Notes under the pieces: generated by a model | Seen by the model: the letters and a program-made list of their open reading frames with translations, nothing else | Database searches by the model: none | What the model was told of the DNA's origin: nothing | Part shown: positions 21,950-32,071 of the stretch, in pieces | How positions within the stretch are numbered: position 1 is the stretch's first letter | How the letters are laid out: every line of letters starts with the position of its first letter | Position numbers and translations under genes: made by a program | Origin: Larix kaempferi | Lineage: Eukaryota > Streptophyta > Pinopsida > Pinales > Pinaceae | Length of the DNA: 64,000 nt | Reading direction: 5' to 3' | Assembly (NCBI GenBank): GCA_027924585.1 | Contig: BSBM01000307.1 | Span: 16,849,501 to 16,913,500 of the forward strand

Positions 21950-23056
21950 TCATATGTCTGGAGGTATCTTCTTCTTGGGAAGAAGTGGATCATGCTCAAA
22001 AAACATGTGCTTGTACTTGCTCTTCAGATCAAATGTGACGAGAACAAATCCAAAAGTATGAGGATGATCCTTGAACCTGTGATTCGAATCAGCTGAGGTA
22101 GGATCAAAATCATGAATATGCAGATAGTCTTTTGTCTTCTCCTTCAAACCATCATGGGTGATATTATGCCAAAAAGAACCATCAAATAATAATTGCTTGA
22201 AATCCAAATCAGAGTTAAGACTTGAAGAATAGTTTCTTGAGATCTCCTTTGAACCAGCAGGGGTGAGATCAAAACTATCATATGCATGAGAAATTATCCC
22301 AAGCGAATGGAAATGGTTTCTTGAGATCTCCTTTGAACCATAAGAGGTGAGATCAAAACCAATGGATGCATGAGATCTCAAGTGGGTGGAAATGGCCATA
22401 TTCTTCAATAACCTTCTGAAAGCATGTGCTAATGATCATATAGTAGTAAATAAGAGATGATTGCTTGAGAGGAGCGAATGCATTACCTCCAATAGCTGAT
22501 TTTACCTCTGAAATAATCATGTGATCATGATGCAAACCAACAGACTCTGGTGCGAGAGAGGATTTAGGACCTTCTGCAATATCTAGAGTGTGAGCTGGCA
22601 TAGAAAGAGAAGAAGTTGGAGCATGAGTGGAGAATCTGCAAGTTCTTTGTCAACAACTTCAATATGATATGATACTGGTTCATGATCTGAGAGACCATCA
22701 AGGGGAGCGAATGCATCACTTTGCTTGCTTTCGAATGGATTTGGACCAATCCCTTCATTCTTTCTGCCAAATTTTTCATCCAGGTGAGCCCATAACTCTT
22801 TTGGAGTCCATAAATCTATTGGAGTTTCAACACCATCATGGTATTGGAAATGGAATCTTAGGTATTCAGGCAAAGAAAGCATCATGGCTCCAAAGGCTCC
22901 ATCACCTTTATCTAACCAATCAATCTTCTCTTCAGGGGATTCGAACTCTCTTTCAAAATGACAATCAAAGAGATCACGGATCTTCAAGTATGCTATCATT
23001 CTAGGTTTCCATTAATCATAGTTGAATGGAGAAAGAGGAGTAATTCCTAATGAATA
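21950..23056 (-). pseudogene. Gag-like protein of element A, disrupted
   Basis: The N-terminal part resembles the DUF4219/UBN2-type gag of copia elements: SPFNYD, then WKPRMIAYLKIRDLFDCHFE, then WTPKELWAHLDEKFG. A TAA splits the conserved NYDxWKP segment near 23012. Frameshifts near 22583 and 22400 divide the rest. The distal part carries two copies of a unit containing FDLTSYGSKEISRN or FDLTPAGSKEISRN (about 22230-22380), followed by looser FD- and KD-containing repeats. There is no zinc knuckle or enzyme domain. The intact-looking version is in element B. Confidence 0.75.
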
Positions 23057-23204
23057 CATAGAAGCTGTAGAGGACCTGCAAAAACAATATAGAATAACTG
23101 CAAATGCTACTGCTGCAAAAATGCAGAAACTGTTGCACTCGAAATCTTGGTAATAACCTGCAAAAAAAACTCTCAATAATGGAGATAAACAATACTCTCA
23201 ACAT

Positions 23205-23216
23205 GCTCTGGTACCA
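23205..23216 (-). other. Primer-binding site of element A
   Basis: The minus strand reads TGGTACCAGAGC directly after the LTR end, one base different from the usual TGGTATCAGAGC found in element B. Confidence 0.85.
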
Positions 23217-23931
23217 TGTAAAAATCCTCACAGCAGATCTAAGAGATGATGTATACCTCACAAGAGAAAGATTATGATTAAGCAAGAAAATAGAAGAAGA
23301 GTGGTCAATACAGTATAATGAGCAACATAATAATATGGTACAGTAGAACTCGGATAGAAGCAATAATACTTCACACACACTAGTTAATTAATCACAATAT
23401 GGACAAATAAATAGTACAATGGTAGAGAGGATTCGAATGCCTAAGGTGGCAATTCGAATTAGCCTCTCAGAGTGATCATAAGATCAATAGAGTGTCATCA
23501 AAGCAAAACTAGGTGTCCTCATGATCATCGGAGCACAACTAGAAGTCTTCATCATCATCAGTGGAGTCATCAATGCTCAAGTAACTGTCAACCATCAGTC
23601 AAACTGAGTCTGGTAGGTGTAACTGAGTGTAACTAAGTGTAACTGAGTATAACTAAGTGTAACTGAGTATAAACTGAAGACAACTGGACTGGTAGGTGAA
23701 GGAGGGTGAGTTGCTTCCTAAAATCAAGGAAGAAGGGCGCATTAAGCAAATTGAGGGCTAAAAATGAATAGTGAGAAGCTCTTGGGGGATGGCTAACTGA
23801 GGGCGAGGTGATATACTGATGACTGGGATGCATGCAAAATGCATGCAAACCCTAAAAGTGCATGCATGACTGAAAATGTAAATGATCAAAATACTGGTGG
23901 GATTAGGATGGAGTATAGGAATATGCTAACA
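23217..23931 (-). repeat. 5' LTR of element A
   Basis: This LTR begins on the minus strand with TGTTAGCATATTCC at 23931. It holds about five TGTAACTGAG/TGTAACTAAG units at 23613-23668, where the partner LTR has one. Confidence 0.92.
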
Positions 23932-23936
23932 AACTC

Positions 23937-25352
23937 AAGACTCGATGTTTCATAGAGATTAGATTAGAAAATGTAAGATCTTAGTTGTTAGTGAGACTTC
24001 AACCATACACAAACACTATCCTCATTTTCCAACACACATTTTCTCTTTTTGCAAAAACAAATATTTCTATTAGTGAAAGATCAAAGAAGCTCCGAGAAGA
24101 TGACACGTTACAAGCTAGTCAGAAGAGCTATAGATTCCTTCCCTCCGCACTAAGGTACAAAATGGGACTCAATCAGAAGACATGGAATAAATTGAAACAT
24201 CCATATATCGATGATGCAAGGCTTTGTGCAATTTCACATTAGAGATTCTGCCTCTCAATTTGGTATTTTTTCCAACTTTGGACCCCCAAATTGAGTTCTA
24301 AATAGTTTCAAGTTGCTAATCATTCATTTCACTCCTATTCACTCAATATAAAGCCCTTTTTACATTTTGTAAATAATGGTTTACCCTACCTTGAAAACAA
24401 GTACAATTGCATGGATGCAATTTAGGTTCTTTTGATACAACATGAAAACGTGGAATGGTTTTGATAGACTTTGCGTTATATGAAAAATGAGATAGATTTC
24501 AATATTAATATCAACATTAAAGAATGCAATGATTGCTTATAGCCCCTATTTTGCAATGGCTACAGGGAATGCCACTATGCAAACTTGTTAAATAAAGGAT
24601 ACATATTGCAAAGTGGAGTTAATTTTTTTTCCCACCCCCTTTCTCTTGGATGTAAGTCACGATGGAGTTTTAACATGAATTCACCCTCCCACTTTTTATC
24701 ATGATGACTAACCTTATTAAAGTAATCATGTGGCTCATCAAATTTGTGGGATAATCTTAATTAAAAGTCAACCTTCCATTAGTTCATGGACCCAAGGTGG
24801 CTCAAGGGTGAATGTAATAGGGGTGAATTGATACTCTTGTCTTGGGAAATTATTACGTGGAGACACTTAAAGTTTGTGTACCCAAAGTGACTCAAGGGTG
24901 AATGTAATAGGGGTGAATTGATACCCATGTCTTGGGAAATTATTACGTGGAGACACTTAAAGTTCGTGGACCCTAAAGTGACTCAATGGATCACAGGGGG
25001 GATGATTCTATTGTGAAGTGACCCCCCTTTCATACTTTATGAAATACCCCCCACTAATTATGACATCCTTCCTCTTGGTGTTGACTTCAAAAGGAAGATT
25101 TCCTCTTCCGTGGTCCTTTTCAATTGGGATTGTGGGAGTCAACATATTTTTGTTTATCATCTTATGCTTTGGATAACTCACGATATGTGGAAAATTGCAT
25201 TTCATTTATTCATTAAAGAATGAGGTTGACTCACTCTTGAAGACATTATTCAAATCTTGTAGAGATGCTCTCTTGCTTATTGAGATTAGATGGATGTAGA
25301 GGTGGCATAAAAAACTACCCAAACTTTTTATTTTCTAACTATGTCATGAGGA
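23937..25352. other. Unassigned AT-rich DNA with a 90-bp tandem repeat
   Basis: No recognisable gene is present. From about 24785 to 24980, two units with a period of 90 bp (AATGTAATAGGGGTGAATTG at 24811 and 24901) and the start of a third lie head to tail. This stretch is the host DNA between element A and the chromovirus. Confidence 0.65.
24785..24980. repeat. 90-bp tandem repeat, just over two units
   Basis: The units share AATGTAATAGGGGTGAATTG, CTTGGGAAATTATTACGTGG and AGACACTTAAAGTT. They differ at only a few positions, so the duplication is recent relative to the surrounding DNA. Confidence 0.85.
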
Positions 25353-25357
25353 AATTG

Positions 25358-25695
25358 TGTTATGCAACAAATTTTCAAAAAGAGCATGGAAAGAGAAGAA
25401 ATAGATAAGAAAGAGTACTCCACAACATGAATGAAAAAAAAAGATGAAGATGCAACCTCCTTATACAATGTACTAAATACACAAGACAAAACAAGATACT
25501 CAAATGAAAAAATATCCTTCCTATATATAGGAGATTAAGAGGTACAATTACAACTCACTAACCCAAGCCGAGATAACTAATATAACAATACTAATGACAA
25601 TTACCACTAATGGACCAAAGCCGACATCAAAACTAATGTAATGCACCACAATATAGGGGGAAATGTGCAAATGTTCCCCCATTTAGGGCTTAACA
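25358..25695 (-). repeat. 3' LTR of the chromovirus
   Basis: It begins TGTTAAGCCCTAAATGG on the minus strand and ends GTTGCATAACA. It matches 43128-43492, which is slightly longer because of a GACAA repeat and nearby bases. Confidence 0.93.
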
Positions 25696-25977
25696 TGCCC
25701 CTCCCCTTCAAACACGTGTTGTCCTCAACGCTTGATTAGTTGTGGATGCTTTTGTATGAAGGAATCATTTTTCCATGTCAAATCTTCCAATGGTAGGTTC
25801 TTCCACTTGACGAGGTACTAAGTAATAGTACGATTTCGTAGTTGTTTGGTCCTTGTTTCAATTATTTTTTCATGTTCCAATATGACTTTTCCTTCTTCAT
25901 CAAGCTCAGGAAATATTGTTTGAATTGGGATCTTGTCTCCTATTACCTTCTTTAAGCAAGAAACATGGAAAACTAGA
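25684..25977 (-). pseudogene. C-terminal integrase tail with chromodomain-like region
   Basis: The frame reads FHVSCLKKVIG, then an ETRTKQLRNR segment, then YLVKWKNLPLEDLTWK, HPQLIKR and a final EGEGHVKP. This is the typical end of chromovirus pol, and the W/K-rich part resembles a chromodomain that guides insertion to chromatin. In-frame stops occur before YLVKW and after LIKR. The reading frame overlaps the polypurine tract (GGGGAGGGG) and ends with TAA inside the LTR. The integrase core that should precede it is absent. Confidence 0.85.
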
Positions 25978-26213
25978 TGTTATTGGACAATCTACTCGAG
26001 CGTACGCGAGCCAGATCTCCCTAGTTCAATGTGAATCTAGAAAAAATAATAACAGAACATAAAGCTACTTTCCTAGATCAAATTAGAGATCGAGTAATTA
26101 GATTTGTAGATCTTTCTCCTCGTTATTGCTCCAAGCTCTGCTGTCGTCAGATCCGTAGCTACAAGACCTGTCAAAACATGTGGAGACAAAACAAACAGTA
26201 AAACATATCTAAA

Positions 26214-26792
26214 TGTAAGAAAAATAGGATCGCAGAGCAATAACAATAAACATAAATGAAAATATAATCACACATACACATTACAAGATATACACCAATA
26301 TATCGTGGTTCACCCAAGATGGACTATGTCCACACTGAAATTGCCAATCCTTATTATTATACCGTCCAGCAAAGTGAAGGGATACAAGCTGCAACACAAC
26401 TGCTGCACTTCCTCTTCACACTCTCTCACACTCTCTCTTCATGATCTCAGAGATATTTACAATGCATAATACCTAATACATCAACCTTAGCCATATTACA
26501 ATGCCTTTCTTTTGTAAGGGAAAATACTATGGGTTACCCAAAACCACGGGCCCGTAAAATGTTGGCGAAAACAACCCAAATTTTTTTCCTCGAGGCGTTG
26601 CCCCTGAACTCCCATTTCTCGGGGGCGTTGCCCCCCGCCCCTTCTCGGGGGCTTTGCCCCCAAACCCCTGTAACTCGGGGGCGTTGCCCCGGAACCCCAT
26701 GGGGATCGTGTCGGGATCATAACCAAACGTGGGGTTCAAACACGGCTGAATCATCATCTATGAGATTGGAAGATCAGGCTCCACAACCAACA
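26214..26792 (-). repeat. 3' LTR of the Tork-like copia
   Basis: In minus orientation it starts TGTTGGTTGTGGAGCC and ends TTTTTCTTACA. It is longer than its partner because of extra GC-rich units at 26583-26700. ATCTCCCACT at 26793-26802 is the complement of the adjacent polypurine tract. Confidence 0.93.
26583..26700. repeat. GC-rich palindromic repeat in the LTR, four units
   Basis: Units of about 25-35 bp contain CTCGGGGGCGTTGCCCC or close variants. Each can fold on itself (GGGGC with GCCCC). The partner LTR has a single such unit near 31218-31245. The patch is the most GC-rich part of the surrounding region. Confidence 0.9.
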
Positions 26793-26849
26793 ATCTCCCA
26801 CTTGGAGACTGATCACAACAACTCTACCACTGCTGTACTTGCTGGACCT

Positions 26850-28400
26850 TGGACTTGGAAAATTTCTCATCTTCACCTTCATGCTAGAAGGCCAACTGAA
26901 ATCGAGTAGGAACTCAGTTTCTCTCTGGTCACTACCTTTGTGAACATGTCTGCAGGATTCTGGCTAGTATGCATCTTTTCCAGCTTCAACAGTTCATCTT
27001 CCAGAACAGAGCGTATGAAATGGTACTTGATTTGTATATGTTCAGTCCTGGAATGGAATGCTGAGTTCTTTGCAAGATGAATGACACTCTAGCTATCACT
27101 ATACAACATGCTATCCTTCTGCTTCTTACCCAATTCCTCCATAAACCTATGCAACCAAATCATCTCTTTACTAGCCTTTGTAACAACAACATACTCTGCT
27201 TCCGTTGTTGAAAGTGCAACAACCTTTTGCAGTTTCGAAATCCAACTTACTGTTGTTCCACCTACAGTAAACACATACCCTGTGGTGCTCCTCTTGATAT
27301 CCTTATCACCTACCATATCTGCATCAACATATCCCTATAGAACAGTGTCTGAGCCTCCAAAACATAATGCCTGAGTGGTAGTACCTCTCAAATACCTGAG
27401 AATCCACTGTACTGCTTTCCAATGTTCTTTACTTGGATTGTTCATATATCTACTCACAACTCCCACTGCTTGTGCAATATCTGGTCTTGTGCACACCATG
27501 GCATACATCAAGCTGCCAATTGCTGATTGATAGGGAATCTTGGACATGTAATCTGTATCTTCCTGTGTCTTGGGACACATTTCCTTACTTAGATTGAAAT
27601 GGATGGCCAAAGGTGTACTTACTGGTTTTGCATTCTTCATTCTGAACCTCTCCAACACCTTTTGTATGTACTCACCCTGAGACAATGTCAATTTGCGATT
27701 TTTTCTGTCTCTTGTTATTCTCATACCAAGGATTTGCTTTGCAGCACCCAAATCCTTCATCGCAAATGAATTAGCTAGCTTCCTTTTGAGAACATTTATA
27801 TCCTGCATGTTAGACCCTGCAACAAGCATGTCATCCACATACAATAACAAGATAATATATTTTTCATTGTCTAACTTCTTGAAATAAACACAGTGGTCAG
27901 AATGAAATCTACTATAACCCTGTTCTATCATAAACCTGTCAAATTTTAAATACCATTGCCTTGGAGCTTGCTTCAAGCCATACAAGCTCTTCTTCAACTT
28001 GCATACCAAATTCTCCTTCCCTTTGACCTCATACCCTTGTGGCTATTGCATATATGTCTCTTCCTCCAAATCCCCATGGAGAAAGACTATTTTTACATCT
28101 AACTGTTGAAGTTTCAAATCTTCTAACGCCACTAGACTTAAAATAGTCCTAATTGAAGTCATCTTAACGAGAGGAGAAAATATTTCATCAAAATATATAC
28201 ATTTATTCTATGCAAACCCCTTTACAACAAGTCTGGCCTTCTACCGCTTCTTGCCGCCTTCTTCTTCTTTCAACCTGTAAATCCATTTGTTCTGCAATGC
28301 TCTTTTACCAGCAGGCAACTAAACCAAATCCCAAGTCTGGTTTCCTACCAATGAGTCAATCTCCTCATTCATGCCTTGCTCTCACTTCTTTCTAGTTTCC
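26850..28400 (-). pseudogene. Reverse transcriptase and RNase H of the Tork-like copia
   Basis: From 28009 the frame reads KLKKSLYGLKQAPRQWY and the catalytic LLYVDDMLVAGS, then GSLMYAMVCTRPDI and the RNase H start. Upstream, a TAG lies between YMQ and PQGYE (about 28044), and the first part of the domain is frameshifted. RNase H continues from 27316 with KSTTGY-like sequence, STTEAEYV and MLYSDS, then stops near 27089. Beyond that, HSRTEHIQIKYHFIR and NPADMFTK can be read. The product would copy element RNA into cDNA. Confidence 0.87.
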
Positions 28401-28423
28401 ACCTGCATTGATTCTTCATAACA

Positions 28424-29410
28424 TTATGGTTCACCAGCATCAATCATCAATAAATAATACATTGAAGGAGAGTATCGTTCAGGGAGCCTACTTAACCTGG
28501 TAGATCTTCTTGCAGTTGCAGGAGTTTCAGGTACTTGCTGCTGTTCTTGATTTTCTGGTACCTTTGGAATTTCATTTTCTTCAATTTCATCAAGTACTGT
28601 GTACTCTGTGTTTTCCTTTTCCTGTTTGTTTCCCCGCAACTGATCTTTATACATGACCTTTTCATTGAATATCACATCTCTACTCCTAATGATTTTGTTA
28701 TTTTCATAATCCCATAAACGATTAACCAAAATCATCAACCCCATATCCAATAAAGGTACATTTCTTGGATTTAGCTTCAAGCTTTGTTCTATTTTCTTTA
28801 TCAATATGGACAATGCTTCACAACCAAACGTTCTCAGAAATGAGTAGTTTACCTTTTTACCTGTCCATGCCTACTCTGGAATACCACTATCCAAAGCACT
28901 TGAAGGCCCTCTGTTTATTAAATAAACAACAGTATTTACAACATCTGCCCAAAACTGTAAGGGAAACCCTGCATGCAATCTCATACACCTTGCACGCTCC
29001 ATGATCGTTCTATTCATCCTTTCAGACACACCATTTTCTTGTGGTGTTCCTGGGACTATCTTCTCTCTACGAATCCCATGGTATGAACAGTAACTATCAA
29101 ACTCCTTGCCGCAATACTCACCTCTATTATCAGATCTGAGACACTTCAACCTTTTTTCTATCTCATTCTCAACCAAAGCTTTCCACTTCTTAAAAGTAGC
29201 AAACAGATCAGATTTATGTCTAATGCAATAAACCCAAGTTTTGCTAGTTGCATCATCAATAAATGTAACATAATAATGAGAGCCATCAAGAGATTGTACC
29301 TGAGCCGGTCCCCATACATCTATATGCACAAGCTCTAACTTTTCATTCTTCTTCTGTTTCCCAACCCTGGAAATCCAACTCTCTTCTGTTTTCCATAAAC
29401 ACAATTCTCA
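28424..29410 (-). pseudogene. Integrase of the Tork-like copia
   Basis: The core shows LVHIDVWGPA (first aspartate), VTFIDDATSK, CLRSDNRGEYCGKEF (second aspartate) and PQENGVSERMNRTIMERAR (glutamate). All DDE residues are visible. A stop near 28871 splits it from the C-terminal part (28813-28424), which ends in a P/E-rich linker with ARRSTRLSRLPERY, the usual bridge to the reverse transcriptase. Confidence 0.88.
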
Positions 29411-29883
29411 CAGAATTCCAAACTTACCTGCTTCAAATCTGGCAGCAACTTCCTTGAGTGGAGAACCTGCATCCCCTTCTCACTCATGTGGCCAAGCCTA
29501 TGATGCCACAATGCTGTATCTGTTCCTGTGGAAGCTAAAGAGATAGAATGGTCAGTATTATGAGGACATAAATACAATGTACCTACCTTGTCTCCTTTTG
29601 CTATCACCATTGATCCTTTAGTGATCTTCCACCACGTTTCTCCAAACGTAGATAGATAGCCGCCATCTCCCAACTGCCCCGTTGAGATTAGATTTCTTTT
29701 CATTGCAGAAATATTCCTAACATCCTTTAGCAACCAATAAGTTCCATTCTTAAATTTTATCCATACCTTACCCATTCCAACAATTTTACATGGCTCATCA
29801 TCAACCAATAAAACATGTCCAAAATCGCCTGGAACATAATGATGAAAATATTTCCTTTGGGGTGTAGCATGACATGAAGCCCC
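29335..29883 (-). pseudogene. Protease remainder and pre-integrase domain of the Tork-like copia
   Basis: The frame opens with the second half of the aspartic protease, contains GMGKVWIKFKNGTYWLLKDVR and the MKRNLISTGQL block, and ends with the pre-integrase zinc-binding region (LWHHRLGHMSEKGM and FCENCVYGKQKR). It overlaps the integrase frame by about 70 bp in another frame, marking a frameshift near 29370. Confidence 0.85.
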
Positions 29884-30700
29884 TTAATCTACTACCCAAT
29901 AATCACTTGTATTATCTAATGCAAGAATCAAAGCATCTTGTAACACATCACCTGCTACATTTGCTTCCTGGGTAGTTTCCTTCTGTCCATCTCCTTTCTT
30001 CTTTAGAGATCTGCAGTCTTTCTTTAGATGTCCTTTCTTTCCACAGTTCCAACACTCTATTTTCCCCAGTCTGGACTTGGATTTTCCCATTTTAGACTTC
30101 CCACAATTACCCTGGCTCTTTCCTCTCTCCTTTTGTCTTCCCCTGCTATCCATGGTCAACGCATTACCTGATATCTCTCCTGTGCTTTTTCTTCGCATTT
30201 CCTCGCTAAGAATAACACTAACAACATTATCAAATATCAAGCTGTTTGAACCAGAGATAGAGTTACTTTCAGCCATGACCAAGCTATTCCAGCTTTCTGG
30301 CAATGAACACAATATTAGAAGAGCCCTAACCTCATCATCAAAGTTCACACTTACATAACTTAGTTGATTTGTAACCGTATTAAATTCATTTAAATGATCA
30401 ACAATAGATCCACCTTTAGACATCTTCATATTAAATAAGCGCTTCATTAGAAATACCTTGTTGGAGGCTGAGGGTTTTTCATATAGCTTACCCAATGCGC
30501 TCATCAAACCCTCTATTGTCTCTTCTTTTGAGATATTGAAAGCCATCGATGAAGCCAGGGACAGTCGTATTGTCCCCAGTTCCTTTCTGTCAAGAACCTC
30601 CCATTCTTCGTCCTTCATGGTCGTCGACTGCTTTGCTCTTCCTCCCAACAACAGGAATAGATCCTTCTAGTATAGATAGTCCTCCATTTGCATCTTCCAT
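29884..30700 (-). pseudogene. Gag of the Tork-like copia, up to a stop in the protease active site
   Basis: Gag starts at ATG 30700 (MEDANGG), with a frameshift near 30630 before EEWEVLDRKELG. The long frame (30651-29884) contains LMKRLFNMKM and HLNEFNTVTNQLS, and a CX2CX4HX4C zinc knuckle at residues 200-213 after a basic stretch. It ends WVVD followed by TAA where the protease active site normally reads DSGAS. The sequence after the stop continues in frame as GAS. Capsid and nucleic-acid binding are the expected roles. Confidence 0.9.
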
Positions 30701-30815
30701 AACTAGTAGTTTTGGACGTGAAACTTCTCGACCTTAAACATTCATTCTTCTACCATTTCTCCCACTCGAACCAGAAACCCTAGTTTCCTACGGGTTTACT
30801 CCCAAATAGACCTTT

Positions 30816-30830
30816 GGCTCTGATACCAAT
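30816..30830 (-). other. Primer-binding site of the Tork-like copia
   Basis: The minus strand reads TTGGTATCAGAGCC directly after the TTCTAACA end of the 5' LTR, a standard tRNA-Met site. Confidence 0.92.
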
Positions 30831-31335
30831 TGTTAGAAAAATAGGATCATAGAGCAATAACAATAAAAATAAATGCAAATATAATCCAACATACACATTA
30901 CAAGAGAGACACCAATATATCGTGGTTCACCCAAGATGGGCTACGTCCACACTGAAATTGCCAGTCCTTATTATTATACCGTCCAACAAAGTGAAGGGAT
31001 ACAAACTGCAGCACAACCGCTGCACTTCCTCTTCACACTCTCTCACAGTCTCTCTTCACGATCTTAGAGATCTTTACAATGCATAATACCTAATATATCA
31101 ACCCTAGCCGTATTACAATGTCTTTCTTTTATAAGGAAAATACAATGGGAAAATACCACAGGTTACCCAAACCATGGGTCCGTAAACTGTTGGTGAAAAC
31201 AACCCCAAAAATTTTCCTCGGGGGCTCTGCCCCTGAACCCCCTGGGGATCATGTTGGGATCATAAACAAACCTGGGGTTCAACGATGACCGAATCATCAT
31301 CTATGAGACTGGAATATCAGGCTCCACAACCAACA
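30831..31335 (-). repeat. 5' LTR of the Tork-like copia
   Basis: It matches 26214-26792 with the same termini (TGTTAGAAAAATAGG on the plus strand and CCACAACCAACA), but carries only one GC-rich palindromic unit. Confidence 0.93.
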
Positions 31336-31340
31336 CTAAA

Positions 31341-32071
31341 CACTAACTAATCTAAGTAAACAGTTAAGGAAGTAAACTATAAACATCATCAACACAACGA
31401 CATTTATGGAAAGAGTTTATATTACTATATAAAGAGTGAGATATACAAAGTAGAGAGATGATTACAACCCAAGTCTTAATGCTGCAATCCTCCTCCAATA
31501 AGCCAAGCTAAATCCTCCAAAGGAAATGTATGCCTCCCAAGAGATGGATAGGGATCACCTAGGCTAATTCCAACAGCATGTAAGTGCTATAGACTTCCTC
31601 CCTTTGGAATGGAGAGGAGCTTTGTATTTATAGGACCAAGTGGATAGAGTAGGTTGAGGATCATGGGAAGAGGGCTAAGGGATTCTCCCTTGAGGTTAGG
31701 GAACCATAGGACAACTCATCTAGGAGTTAGGGATAGGTATCCAACTCATCCAACTTCTCGAAATCTCTCGAAATACACCTTTATCCCATTTAACCAATCT
31801 CGATGCAAGCTGCATGAGGGAAACCTACACCAGAGAGGGGAAGCGAAGGATGCACAAAGGAAACCTGAGCCACCGATGCAGTTTGGTTGAATTCATCCTG
31901 CGTCAGACCTAGTTGGGTGCTACTTGCTAGAAGACAACATGCGCCGACCCAACTAGAAACTGTGGAGAAAGGGAATCCACTTGCTCTAACTGACTTCTTG
32001 GTCAGGTAAACTTCAGGGATTAAGGCACTGAGTTGACAAGGGTCTCATGATGATGAGATTTAGGTGTAACA
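31341..32071 (-). repeat. 3' LTR, main part, of the gag-protease element
   Basis: Together with 25978-26213 this makes one LTR matching 38370-39350. A minus-strand TATA-like box CCTATAAATAC lies near 31624-31634. It begins TGTTACACCTAAATC at 32071 beside a GGGGGG-containing tract. Confidence 0.92.

Larger units (their letters stand above)
21083..23931 (-). mobile_element. Gag-only LTR element A (TR-GAG-like)
   Basis: The element is flanked by AACTC at 21078-21082 and 23932-23936. It has LTRs of about 0.7 kb, a primer site reading TGGTACCAGAGC beside the right LTR, and a G-rich polypurine tract (GGGGGGG) at 21765-21771. The 1.45-kb interior encodes only a gag-like N-terminal domain and a repeat-bearing tail; there is no protease, integrase or reverse transcriptase. 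Element B at 57912-60918 is a second copy of the same family. Confidence 0.92.
26214..31335 (-). mobile_element. Tork-like Ty1/copia element
   Basis: CTAAA lies at 26209-26213 and 31336-31340, and the host LTR reads on correctly if the element and one CTAAA are skipped. LTRs are 26214-26792 and 30831-31335. Gag, protease, integrase, reverse transcriptase and RNase H follow in copia order on the minus strand. Gag resembles the Tork group. Several stops and a frameshift inactivate it. Confidence 0.93.

Noticed and set aside
26496-26909. Open frames rich in G, P and R in both directions
   Set aside because: They arise from the GC-rich palindromic repeat in the LTR and lack any domain.
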